Assembly: GCF_002027705.1 (NCBI RefSeq)
Contig: NZ_MBTG01000066.1
Location: 124,001-188,000 of the forward strand
Length of the DNA stretch: 64,000 bases
Origin: Paenibacillus ferrarius
GTDB taxonomy: Bacteria > Bacillota > Bacilli > Paenibacillales > NBRC-103111
Direction of reading: 5' to 3'
In this document: in pieces, positions 7,090-14,481 of the stretch
Layout: every line of letters begins with the position of its first letter
How positions within the stretch are numbered: the stretch's first letter is position 1
Made by a program: the position numbers and the translations under genes
The notes under the pieces: model-generated
The model's database searches: none
Seen by the model: the letters and a program-made list of their open reading frames with translations, nothing else
What the model was told of the DNA's origin: nothing

Positions 7090-7788
7090 TTGACACTAGG
7101 TAAGAAGGGTTCTAGGAAAATCATTGTAGGAGATGAAGAATTCAGGTGGACTATCTCCGCAACAACCAAAGGACTAATTGTGTTAATAGTGGAACATGGA
7201 AAGGAAAAGGGACGCAGAATTGAAGTACACATAAAATCTGACATTAACGATTTTTGGGTTGAATTCCCAAATCTTGATAGTTTGAATTTGAAGGTAGTCA
7301 AGCCCAAAGATGTTGTCATGATTATCATCGAAGCAATTAAACAAGGGTGGAAGCCAACGGAGAAGGGTTCACCACTGGTATTTGCATGGGATAGTGATAA
7401 GTTGAAGGCATTGATGGATAAATCGAAGCTAGTAAGTGATCTACGTAATCTGTATAGCAATGAATTACTCAACCCTTTTCCTTATAGAGATACTGACAGA
7501 ATTCAGGCTATGTATAAACATGAGTTCTCTTTAATTCCAAATGAGATCTTCAATGCGGATTTCAATGATTATTGTATGACAATTACAGGAACAATTAGTT
7601 ATGTTTTAAATGGTCATGAAGACGATATACCTTTGAGGCAGATAAACTTACTTAAAATGAACTTTTTTGAAAGATTCACTAAATACATATTTCTTGAAAT
7701 GAATATCGCTCAATTTTCAATATTTAATACTGAGTATAAGAGTTATGAAAAAGCTAGGAAGCTGTTGCTGGAGATTCTTGAATTGTGA
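7090..7788 (+). CDS. conserved hypothetical protein with 'GSRKIIVGDEEFRW' N-terminal domain
   Basis: 232 residues in two parts. The first 105 form a beta-rich domain, LGKKGSRKIIVGDEEFRWTI, IVEHGKEKGRRIEVHI, VKPKDVVMIIIEAIKQGWKP. Similar N-terminal domains occur in many bacteria without known function. The rest (residues 120-232) is helical, with ELLNPFPYRDTDRIQ and a C-terminal KARKLLLEIL. The TTG start follows AAGGGTGA. It could be an immunity protein by neighbourhood; no toxin gene is adjacent. Confidence 0.65.
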   Translation: MTLGKKGSRKIIVGDEEFRWTISATTKGLIVLIVEHGKEKGRRIEVHIKSDINDFWVEFPNLDSLNLKVVKPKDVVMIIIEAIKQGWKPTEKGSPLVFAWDSDKLKALMDKSKLVSDLRNLYSNELLNPFPYRDTDRIQAMYKHEFSLIPNEIFNADFNDYCMTITGTISYVLNGHEDDIPLRQINLLKMNFFERFTKYIFLEMNIAQFSIFNTEYKSYEKARKLLLEILEL

Positions 7789-7805
7789 ACAAAGGGGGAT
7801 GATGA

Positions 7806-8072
7806 ATGAAAATAAAAGTCAACAAAAAGGAACGTAAAATAATAGTGGATAACTATTTTCAAATTGGTGGAGTAATTGTCGGGAATAAAAAGTGCGAGAA
7901 ATGTGAAAATGCAATCATTTACTACGATAGGTATGATCATGAATTTTGTGCTTACTGTAATACGTGGTTAAAAGCTGCATGCGGTGATTTAACATGTTAT
8001 TTCTGTGGTAACCGTCCTTCCAAACCTTTAGAAGTAAGGACTTTAGCGGATAGGGAGAACGAGAGTGAATAA
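7806..8072 (+). CDS. small zinc-ribbon protein
   Basis: 88 residues with three CxxC knuckles: CEKC near residue 30, CAYC near residue 48 and CYFC near residue 64, plus C59. This gives enough cysteines for two zinc sites. The motif YDHEFCAYCNTWLKAACGD followed by CYFCGNRPSKP is a recurring small family, with 'FC..CN.WLE..C' and 'RP..P', found beside toxin-immunity loci and elsewhere. AGGGGGATG precedes the start. The gene follows its left neighbour by 17 bases, so the two may share a transcript. Confidence 0.7.
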   Translation: MKIKVNKKERKIIVDNYFQIGGVIVGNKKCEKCENAIIYYDRYDHEFCAYCNTWLKAACGDLTCYFCGNRPSKPLEVRTLADRENESE

Positions 8073-8076
8073 TTGA

Positions 8077-8286
8077 GGTTTTAGAGTTTTTTGCGAAGTC
8101 AATCATGGTGAGTCTGTTGGATGCTTACACATTTCTGCAGAGGAAATAGATATATTAGATCAAAAAGAAAGCATTGTCGAGTTAAATGATTTAAGAAAAA
8201 TTGTAGAGAATATTGGGAAGGTAAGAGAAATAAACGGGAATTTTATGGAGTGTGCAAATGAATATTTTAAGGAAAAAGGCATATAA
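8077..8286 (+). pseudogene. start-less small reading frame overlapping the next gene
   Basis: A 69-codon frame opens right after a stop at 8074-8076 and reads GFRVFCEVNHGESVGCLHIS, AEEIDILDQKESIVELNDL and ends ECANEYFKEKGI. No ATG, GTG or TTG lies near its front, so it is either the 3' part of a broken gene or shifted out of the zinc-ribbon frame. Its end overlaps the next gene by 29 bases, and the GGAG site of that gene lies within it, suggesting former translational coupling. Confidence 0.35.
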
Positions 8287-8533
8287 CATATTAATATATC
8301 AGGCTTTTCTTGATATAAAGAATTCAGGGGAGTTAAGCGAGGAAACATTTAATAGGAATATGCGTATTGCTCATGCCTTCCATAATCTTGCTGAGAGTGT
8401 TGCTACCGAGTTTAAAGACTTCAATGAAGAAAATTTTTGGTGTGTAATTGATTCACTTGAGGTTCAGTATGATTTATATCATTACAAAAAAATCTTTAAT
8501 GAAATGGTTAACGGTTTGAACGGGGAGGAATAG
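8258..8533 (+). CDS. hypothetical helical protein
   Basis: 91 residues from ATG 8258, with GGAG eight bases before it. It starts MNILRKKAYNILIYQAFLD, and MRIAHAFHNLAESVATEFK marks a conserved 'AHAFHNLAE' helix. Small proteins with this helix occur in immunity-type loci of Bacillales; no function is known to me. The stop is two bases before the phosphoesterase ATG, so the two genes are probably co-expressed. Confidence 0.6.
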   Translation: MNILRKKAYNILIYQAFLDIKNSGELSEETFNRNMRIAHAFHNLAESVATEFKDFNEENFWCVIDSLEVQYDLYHYKKIFNEMVNGLNGEE

Positions 8534-8535
8534 CC

Positions 8536-9231
8536 ATGATCTACATAACAGGTGATGTACACGGCAGCATCAGTATTGGTCGAAGGCTCAACACTAAAAA
8601 TTTCCCCGAACAAAAGAAAATGACTAAAGATGACTTCGTGATCATCTCAGGTGACTTCGGCTTAATTTGGAATGGTGATAAAGAGGATCAGTATTGGCTT
8701 AAATGGCTTCATAAAGAGAAGCCATTCACAACGCTGTTCATCGACGGAAATCATGAGAATCATGACATGCTGGACGCTTATCCAGTTGAGGTTTGGAACG
8801 GTGGAAAAGTGCATAGAATCAATGATAGCGTGATTCATCTTATGCGCGGCCAAGTATTTGAAATAGAAGGTTTGAAGTTTTTCACATTTGGTGGGGCCGA
8901 CTCACATGATAAACAACATCGTAAAGAAGGCATATCGTGGTGGAGACGTGAAATGCCATCGTATAACGAGTATGAGGAAGGCTTGAGTAATTTAGATAAG
9001 CATGATTGGACAGTAGATTATGTAATAACTCATACGTGTTCAAGCAGCACAATGGTGCACATTGCTACAAGACTTGGCTTTCAATATGAATTGGATCAGA
9101 TGCATTCGTATTTTTATAATCTAGAAGTGAAGTTAAAGTACAAACAATGGTTTTTTGGTCATTTTCATGAGGATATTGAGTTTCCAAATGATCAGAGATT
9201 ACTTTATATAGATGTTTTAAAAGTTAAATGA
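8536..9231 (+). CDS. calcineurin-like metallophosphoesterase
   Basis: 231 residues with the full two-metal phosphoesterase motif set: GDVHG at residues 6-10, SGDFGLIW near 37, DGNHENH near 70, a THTCSS histidine and GHFH near 212. These enzymes hydrolyse phosphomonoesters or cyclic and linear phosphodiesters; the substrate cannot be told from sequence. GGAGGAATAGCC precedes the ATG. It closes the accessory island 2.5 kb after the Thg1/kinase pair. Calcineurin-type phosphatase domains are part of bacterial Pnkp RNA-repair enzymes, so a link is possible but only inferred. Confidence 0.85.
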   Translation: MIYITGDVHGSISIGRRLNTKNFPEQKKMTKDDFVIISGDFGLIWNGDKEDQYWLKWLHKEKPFTTLFIDGNHENHDMLDAYPVEVWNGGKVHRINDSVIHLMRGQVFEIEGLKFFTFGGADSHDKQHRKEGISWWRREMPSYNEYEEGLSNLDKHDWTVDYVITHTCSSSTMVHIATRLGFQYELDQMHSYFYNLEVKLKYKQWFFGHFHEDIEFPNDQRLLYIDVLKVK

Positions 9232-9290
9232 AGAAGCACCAACAAGAAGCACCAACCCTATAGAAGGTTGATGACTAATATGGTAATCAT

Positions 9291-9437
9291 TCATTTAATC
9301 ATAGCTTCTAATGAATCCTTTGATTTGTGCATTATAGGCATATACAAGCCCTTGCTTGAGATAGTTACAGTTGCTTTCTCATCAATATCTCCAATAACTA
9401 CCAGTTCTATAGGGGAGCTGACAGGTGTTGCCAACTT
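9291..9437 (-). pseudogene. unidentified C-terminal gene fragment on the minus strand
   Basis: A 48-codon minus-strand frame reads KLATPVSSPIELVVIGDIDE, then KATVTISSKGLYMPIMHKSK and ends DSLEAMIK. It has coding-like composition but is closed upstream by a stop and has no ribosome site. It looks like the tail of a lost gene. I cannot assign the family. The stretch 9232-9290 holds a tandem 'AGAAGCACCAAC' pair and no gene. Confidence 0.3.
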
Positions 9438-9482
9438 TTAAGGATACGGCTATGGTTGGCGCTTTACTGATCCCTAAACTAG

Positions 9483-9611
9483 TCGCCGTATTTGTTGCAA
9501 CATGCTTATAATCCGGTTGATTGGTTCCCTTGGAGTGAGAAAGCATTTGAACAAGCGATACGAGAAAAAAAGCCTATCTTCCTCAGCATAGGCTATTCGA
9601 CATGCCACTGA
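9483..9611 (+). pseudogene. fragment of a second yyaL-like (DUF255) gene
   Basis: The frame reads SPYLLQHAYNPVDWFPWSEK, AFEQAIREKKPIFLSIGYST, CH and then a stop where the intact gene at 11671 has the second half of its CHWCH motif. It matches residues 15 to 56 of that gene almost residue by residue, with the same wording but different codons, so it is a diverged paralogue rather than a recent copy. Nothing after 9640 continues the match. It has no start and is dead. Confidence 0.75.
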
Positions 9612-9680
9612 TGGGATGTTCGCGTGAATCAAATATTAATTATTTCCAGATAGTAGTATGAAGCTGAAACTACATATAAA

Positions 9681-9726
9681 AAACAAGCCGGAGCGCATAT
9701 TGGGCAGCGCTCCGGCTTGTTTTTAT
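9681..9726. terminator. strong bidirectional terminator
   Basis: A perfect 14-bp stem, ACAAGCCGGAGCGC (9683-9696) with GCGCTCCGGCTTGT (9707-9720), is flanked by A-runs on the left and TTTTATTT on the right. It can stop transcription from both sides and separates the graveyard from the TetR operon. Confidence 0.8.
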
Positions 9727-9798
9727 TTGTGAAGTTTCATCCTACTTAGGAGTTAGATGAATTCACTCTTGCTATTATTAGTAATTAGAGATATATTA

Positions 9799-9830
9799 TT
9801 AATTAATTGATTGACCATTTAATTAATTAA
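9799..9830. promoter_or_regulatory. inverted repeat at the TetR promoter, candidate operator
   Basis: TTAATTAATT (9799-9808) and AATTAATTAA (9821-9830) form a perfect 10-bp inverted repeat around a loop containing TTGACC, a possible -35. TetR regulators often bind such dyads at their own promoter. The repeat is AT-rich and of low complexity, so chance cannot be ruled out. Confidence 0.35.
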
Positions 9831-9860
9831 AAAATTCTGTTTAAAGGGAGGGGAATACAT

Positions 9861-10490
9861 TTGGCAAGACCAATCAATGAAGAAAAAAGACTGAAGCGGC
9901 GAAGTCGTATCCTACAAGAAGCTGTTGTCCTGTTCGCGGAAAGTGGATATTCTAATACCACAACGGCTCTCATTGCGCAGAGTGTGGGAGTGTCTCCTGG
10001 AACCATATTTCAATATTTCCCTAACAAAGAAGCTTTATTCAACGCCGCTGTCCTTGAGCCGCTTGCTGATATTCAGGTGAAATCGCTTGCTTGTCTAAAA
10101 GAAGAGGGAACGCCGGGCGTACTAATTAAGAACATGGTAGAAGAACAATTCAATCATATCTATTGCTATACAAATGAATTACGGCTTGTTCAATATGTCT
10201 TAGGACAACGGATAAGATTTCCTGAACTTACACAGATGGTCCTTGAAAGTACAAAAGTAATGACAGATACTATCGAATGCGTCTATGCCAAGGGACAGTT
10301 AATGGGAGAATTCAATAAAAACTTTTCTCCGGCAATGATCTCTCGTGCCTACATCTCTTTCTTAAACGGAGTAGGTTTAACTCTAGGAGAAAGTATTATT
10401 CATCACCCCGAGTGGGAAAGCTTGAAGGGGCATGCCTTATATTTGTTCGCACCCATACAACATGAAGAAAAACAGGAGGAATTTAAATGA
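9861..10490 (+). CDS. TetR/AcrR family transcriptional regulator
   Basis: 209 residues. The N-terminal DNA-binding domain spans residues 10-57, with the helix-turn-helix TALIAQSVGVSPGTIFQYFP followed by NKEALF. The C-terminal ligand domain is not assignable. The TTG start is set by GGGAGGGG. Its last four bases overlap the start of the hydrolase gene (ATGA), so the two form an operon and the regulator probably controls that hydrolase and itself, perhaps through the dyad 30-60 bases upstream. Confidence 0.9.
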   Translation: MARPINEEKRLKRRSRILQEAVVLFAESGYSNTTTALIAQSVGVSPGTIFQYFPNKEALFNAAVLEPLADIQVKSLACLKEEGTPGVLIKNMVEEQFNHIYCYTNELRLVQYVLGQRIRFPELTQMVLESTKVMTDTIECVYAKGQLMGEFNKNFSPAMISRAYISFLNGVGLTLGESIIHHPEWESLKGHALYLFAPIQHEEKQEEFK

Positions 10491-11464
10491 GTCAAACATC
10501 ATTACAACCAAATCTGACATCTAACATTCGTTTGAAAAAATGGCGGAAGATCTTATTGAGCCTAGGGATCGTACTTTTGCTTGTGATGGCTCTTGTATTT
10601 TTTATATCTTATAAAGTAATAGACACCTTGTTGCACCATCCTAGAGACACTAATGTCAGCTACGAATTGAATATCGATAAAACTCCCTACGAAGAGGTCG
10701 AGTTCAAGAGTTTGAAAAATGATAATACGATTAGAGGTTCCTTCTTTCCTGCAAGTGGTCTTTCTGGTAAAGCAAGTAATAAGACGATTATTGTCGTCCA
10801 TGGATATACGAGCAATCGTTTAGTCAAAGGGCGGACCCCAAAGTTAGTAGAGCATTTCGTTCCGAAAGGCTACAATGTATTGTCATTTGACCTCAGCTCG
10901 CAAGGTAAATCCGATGGTGATTTGATTACACTGGGCCTCAATGAAAAATACGATTTACTAGGAGCAGTAAGCTATTTAAAATCCAGAGACCATACGGGTG
11001 ATAACATTGGAGTTATCGGCTTTTCAATGGGTGCTGCTACTTCTTTGCTAGCCGCAAGTGAAAGTGATGACATCAAAGCCGTAATTGCGGATAGTCCTTT
11101 TCGTAATGCTGGTCTATTTCTGAGAGAGGGTTTGCCTTTCTTTTCAGGTTTACCTGCGTTTCCATTTAGTTATACATCGATATGGGTGGGTAAATGGGTC
11201 ATTAAGGTTGATCTTGATTCCGTATCTCCTATGGATGCAGTAAAGAGGATGAAAGACAAGCCAGTTATGCTGATTCATGGGACTGGAGATCAGCAAATTA
11301 GTTATAAAAATACAGAAGCAATTTTTGAGTCATTAAAAGATGACCCATATTCAGAAGCATGGTACCCGAATAATACGGAGCATATCGATGCCATCAATCA
11401 TTACCCCACTGAATATTTCCAAAGAGTAGATCGCTTTATGGATAAGTATATAGGAAAAGAGTAG
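10487..11464 (+). CDS. membrane-anchored alpha/beta hydrolase
   Basis: 325 residues. A hydrophobic helix at about residues 25-47 anchors the protein; the hydrolase domain would face outward. Catalytic parts are visible: the oxyanion loop VVHGYTSNR, the nucleophile elbow GFSMGAA, an acid in IHGTGDQQIS and the histidine in NTEHIDAI. The layout matches YqkD/EstC-like esterases of the BAAT or serine-aminopeptidase type. GGAGG lies within the end of the TetR gene. The substrate is unknown. Confidence 0.85.
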   Translation: MSQTSLQPNLTSNIRLKKWRKILLSLGIVLLLVMALVFFISYKVIDTLLHHPRDTNVSYELNIDKTPYEEVEFKSLKNDNTIRGSFFPASGLSGKASNKTIIVVHGYTSNRLVKGRTPKLVEHFVPKGYNVLSFDLSSQGKSDGDLITLGLNEKYDLLGAVSYLKSRDHTGDNIGVIGFSMGAATSLLAASESDDIKAVIADSPFRNAGLFLREGLPFFSGLPAFPFSYTSIWVGKWVIKVDLDSVSPMDAVKRMKDKPVMLIHGTGDQQISYKNTEAIFESLKDDPYSEAWYPNNTEHIDAINHYPTEYFQRVDRFMDKYIGKE

Positions 11465-11474
11465 AAACGACATG

Positions 11475-11514
11475 AAAGCCGGTGTTCCTTATAGTAGGGA
11501 AAAACCGGCTTTTC
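11475..11514 (+). terminator. terminator of the TetR-hydrolase operon
   Basis: AAAGCCGGT (11475-11483) pairs with ACCGGCTTT (11504-11512), followed by TTCTGCTG. A good stem with a modest T-run. The rest of the gap to 11670 holds no gene; AAGAGGTGATGC before the next ATG is its ribosome site. Confidence 0.7.
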
Positions 11515-11670
11515 TGCTGTCACTTTTTGTATTTTTGAACTATATTATTTATTCCTTGGCCCATTCTTAACATCTCAACCCTTATTGCAGAGGTTTTTTC
11601 TTTTGCTTGAAGGTTATGCTAAACTTGATCCATTAGCAAAATAATCCAGAATATAAAGAGGTGATGCCCC

Positions 11671-13743
11671 ATGACAACTTCACATCAATCCAATAGACTA
11701 GCCAATGAAAAGTCACCGTATTTGCTTCAACATCAATACAACCCAGTAGACTGGTTCCCTTGGTCGGAAGAAGCTTTTGAAATCGCCAAGCTTGAAAACA
11801 AGCCGATTTTCCTATCTATCGGTTATAGCACATGTCATTGGTGCCACGTCATGGCACACGAATCCTTCGAAGACCAAACCGTAGCAAACATGCTGAACAA
11901 GGATTTCATCTCGATCAAAGTCGACCGCGAAGAGCGGCCGGACGTCGATCACATCTACATGGCTGTATGCCAGGCGATGACTGGTCAAGGCGGCTGGCCG
12001 CTGACGGTGTTCCTGACACCAGAGAAGAAGCCATTCTTTGCAGGAACTTATTTCCCGCGTAGTCGGAAATATAACCGGTCTGGATTGGTAGAGATCATAG
12101 CCCAGATGGCCGCGAAGTGGAAGGAAGACGCCGAGCGAATTCGTGAGGTGGGGGAGCAGGTTATGCAAGAGACGACAAGTCGACTGCTCGAGCATCGCAC
12201 GGGTGGCGAGGTTACGGAGGAAACGCTCCATGAGGCATTTCGTTTGTATGAGAGTACATTTGATCCAGCAAATGGTGGCTTCGGCAGCTCGCCCAAGTTT
12301 CCGACCGCTCATAATCTATCGTTTCTACTAAGGTATTATCATAAAACCGGTAAGGAAAAAGCGCTTGAAATGGTTGAAAAGACGCTGGATGCTATGCATC
12401 GTGGAGGAATGTACGACCACATCGGCTTCGGATTTTCGAGGTATTCTGTCGATGAAAGATGGTTGGTTCCTCATTTTGAAAAGATGCTGTACGACAACGC
12501 GTTGTTAGTTATGACGTACATAGAAGCTTACCAAGTGACCGGAAAAGAGAAGTATGCTGAGGTCGCTGAGCAGATTATTACGTATGTTCTGCGCGATATG
12601 ACGGACGAAGGCGGAGGATTCTATTCCGCCGAGGACGCGGATTCGGAAGGCGAAGAAGGCAGGTTCTATGTCTGGACGCCGGACGAAATCGAGGTTGTTT
12701 TGGGCGTAGAGGACGGCGATCTCTATAGTGAGCTGTACGATATTACGGAGTCGGGGAATTATGAAGGGCATAATATCCCGAATCTGATTGACACGACGTT
12801 AGCTTCTGTTGCGAAGCGTAAGCAGATTCCCTTGCAGGAGCTGAAGCATCGGTTGGAAGCGGCCCGCGTCAAGTTGTTCGAGCACCGCGAACAGCGCGTT
12901 CATCCGGGCAAGGATGATAAGATTCTGACTTCGTGGAACGGTCTGATGATTGCTGCGCTGTCCAAGGCTGCATGTGCCTTGGACAAGCCTGTTTACGCGG
13001 AGGCGGCTGCCAAAGCCGCGGACTTCCTGCTTCGCGAGCTGCGCCGCGAGGATGGGCGTTTGCTCGCTCGCTATCGCGATGGCGAAGCAGCTTATCTCGG
13101 CTACGTGGACGATTACGCGTTCCTCGTGTGGGGCCTGATCGAGCTGTACGAAGCCACGTTCGAGCTGCGCTATCTCCGTGAAGCGGTCCAGCTGAACGCA
13201 GAGATGCTTCGTCTCTTCGGGGACGAAGAGAAGGGCGGGCTCTACTTCTACGGCAGCGATGCCGAGCAGCTGCTCACCCGCCCCAAAGAGATCTACGACG
13301 GCGCGACGCCGTCGGGGAACGGAGCAGCCGCGCTGAATATGCAGCGGCTGGCGAGGCTGACCTACGACGCGAAGCTGTCGCAGGCAGCGGACGTGCAGCT
13401 CCAAGCGTTCGCCGGAGCTGTAGCAGCGCACCCGCCGGGCCACGCGCTTACGCTGGCCGCGCTCGATTTCGCTTATGGCGAAGCCAGCGAAATCGTGATT
13501 GCCGGCGATCCGGCGAAGCCGCTGACGCAGCAGATGCTGCGCGCGGTGCGGCGGCAGTACCTGCCGAATGCGCTGCTGATTCTGCACCCGCCGGGCCCGG
13601 CAGGCGAAGAAGTGCGCAAGCTGATTCCGCTTGTGCAGGACAAGCTGCCGCTTGGGGGGCAGGCTACAGCCTATGTGTGCCAGAACTTTGCCTGCCAAGC
13701 GCCGACACAGGAGCTTGAGGATCTCGAAAATCTTTCTAAATAA
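11671..13743 (+). CDS. yyaL: thioredoxin-domain protein of the DUF255/YyaL (SPATA20-like) family
   Basis: 690 residues, the usual length. An N-terminal thioredoxin-like domain (residues 1-165) carries the diagnostic STCHWCHVM motif, with cysteines 55 and 58, and VDREERPDVD, TGQGGWPLTVF and AGTYFP. The remainder is an alpha/alpha-barrel of the N-acylglucosamine-epimerase/cellulase type. The biochemical role is not known; the cysteines suggest redox chemistry. From about 12,840 to 13,660 the GC content rises sharply above the first half, so the gene looks compositionally mosaic. A diverged fragment of a paralogue lies 2 kb upstream. Confidence 0.9.
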   Translation: MTTSHQSNRLANEKSPYLLQHQYNPVDWFPWSEEAFEIAKLENKPIFLSIGYSTCHWCHVMAHESFEDQTVANMLNKDFISIKVDREERPDVDHIYMAVCQAMTGQGGWPLTVFLTPEKKPFFAGTYFPRSRKYNRSGLVEIIAQMAAKWKEDAERIREVGEQVMQETTSRLLEHRTGGEVTEETLHEAFRLYESTFDPANGGFGSSPKFPTAHNLSFLLRYYHKTGKEKALEMVEKTLDAMHRGGMYDHIGFGFSRYSVDERWLVPHFEKMLYDNALLVMTYIEAYQVTGKEKYAEVAEQIITYVLRDMTDEGGGFYSAEDADSEGEEGRFYVWTPDEIEVVLGVEDGDLYSELYDITESGNYEGHNIPNLIDTTLASVAKRKQIPLQELKHRLEAARVKLFEHREQRVHPGKDDKILTSWNGLMIAALSKAACALDKPVYAEAAAKAADFLLRELRREDGRLLARYRDGEAAYLGYVDDYAFLVWGLIELYEATFELRYLREAVQLNAEMLRLFGDEEKGGLYFYGSDAEQLLTRPKEIYDGATPSGNGAAALNMQRLARLTYDAKLSQAADVQLQAFAGAVAAHPPGHALTLAALDFAYGEASEIVIAGDPAKPLTQQMLRAVRRQYLPNALLILHPPGPAGEEVRKLIPLVQDKLPLGGQATAYVCQNFACQAPTQELEDLENLSK

Positions 13744-13747
13744 ATAG

Positions 13748-13762
13748 TGATAATAATTATCA
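13748..13762. promoter_or_regulatory. perfect Fur box, apparently orphan
   Basis: TGATAATAATTATCA is a perfect 7-1-7 inverted repeat of the Bacillales Fur type, equal in quality to the one before the efe operon at 54197. It starts five bases after the yyaL stop. It lies downstream of the minus-strand DUF1540 terminator, so neither flanking gene starts here. Its purpose is unclear. Confidence 0.6.
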
Positions 13763-13789
13763 TTATTGGTTACAATGTCTATAGAGAAC

Positions 13790-13815
13790 GAAAAAGAGGC
13801 CAAGACGGCCTCTTC
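13790..13815 (-). terminator. terminator of the DUF1540 gene
   Basis: AGAGGCC (13795-13801) and GGCCTCT (13807-13813) form a 7-bp stem with a short loop; on the minus strand it is followed by TTTTTCG. It may also catch readthrough from yyaL. Confidence 0.7.
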
Positions 13816-13864
13816 ATCACGAACTAAATCTTTCTTCTTTAGCAGTTCCTCTAAACCAGTTCCA

Positions 13865-14023
13865 CTAAACTTTAGGCTCAAACGTTTTACAATCGGTTTC
13901 CTCGGAATTGCGGGCTTGGTTGCTGCCGTGGTGGCTCACGACATAAATCGAGTTCGCATTGCACTTATTGCCTGTAGCCCAGTTTTTGCAGGAATTCACT
14001 TCACAAAGAACATCTTTAGCCAT
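13865..14023 (-). CDS. DUF1540 domain protein
   Basis: 52 residues read on the minus strand: MAKDVLCEVNSCKNWATGNK, then CNANSIYVVSHHGSNQARNS and EETDCKTFEPKV. Four cysteines in the order CxxxxxC, C, and a final DCKTFEP are the DUF1540 signature, a family of tiny cysteine-rich, probably metal-binding proteins common in spore-forming Firmicutes. Function is unknown. AGAGGAGGTG precedes the ATG at 14023, and a terminator follows the stop. A longer open frame on the plus strand over the same bases is only its shadow. Confidence 0.85.
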   Translation of the reverse strand: MAKDVLCEVNSCKNWATGNKCNANSIYVVSHHGSNQARNSEETDCKTFEPKV

Positions 14024-14181
14024 GCTTGTTTCACCTCCTCTACGTTATAGGGTAGGCGAAAGAGGCCTATTTTTATACATAGACTGGAAATGATTTATTG
14101 ATGAGGGAACCTATTCACCCGTAAGGCTATACGATACATATACTTGGAGTAAGAATGTTAATCTTCAAGGAGTTGAATTTT

Positions 14182-14400
14182 ATGGCTGAGAAGAATGAAC
14201 TGCAAACTTGTTTCCGGTGCCAGTATGTGGCAGATAAAGACGACAAATATTGCATTCGTTGCGGAGCCCCGCTAAAAAATAAATGCACAAAAGAGAAATC
14301 TTTGCTCCATAAAGGGTGCAGTAAGGTGAATAAAGCAGATGCCAAATTCTGTTCGGATTGCGGAACGGAGACGACGTTTAGTCAATGGGGATTATTTTAG
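14182..14400 (+). CDS. double zinc-ribbon protein
   Basis: 72 residues starting MAEKNELQTCFRCQY, from ATG 14182 with AAGGAG nine bases before. Two zinc knuckle pairs are visible, CFRC/CIRC in the first half and GCSK/CSDC in the second, joined by a lysine-rich linker. Such proteins may bind nucleic acid or protein partners; no role is known. It stands alone, ending in the shared terminator at 14413. Confidence 0.75.
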   Translation: MAEKNELQTCFRCQYVADKDDKYCIRCGAPLKNKCTKEKSLLHKGCSKVNKADAKFCSDCGTETTFSQWGLF

Positions 14401-14412
14401 CTAAATTAAAAT

Positions 14413-14453
14413 AAAAAGCACATTCAGGTCTAATGCCCTGTATGTGCTTTTTG
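14413..14453. terminator. bidirectional terminator between zinc-ribbon and GH18 genes
   Basis: AAAAAGCACAT on the left pairs with ATGTGCTTTTT on the right, with CAGG/CCTG extending the stem. A- and T-runs on both sides let it serve both convergent genes. Confidence 0.75.
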
Positions 14454-14481
14454 TTATTCTTTTTACTATTAACGTTAATAA

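Noticed and set aside
9441..9520. Extension of the minus-strand remnant over the yyaL fragment
   Set aside because: The plus-strand reading here is clearly YyaL, so the minus-strand frame is its shadow.
12799..13881. 360-codon open frame on the minus strand across yyaL
   Set aside because: It is antisense to a well-matched gene in a GC-rich patch, where long shadow frames are common, and its translation looks like no protein (Arg/Gln/His-rich).
13766..14050. 94-codon plus-strand frame just after the Fur box
   Set aside because: It would make the Fur box meaningful, but it reads through a terminator hairpin and is the exact reverse of the clear DUF1540 gene; no ribosome site.
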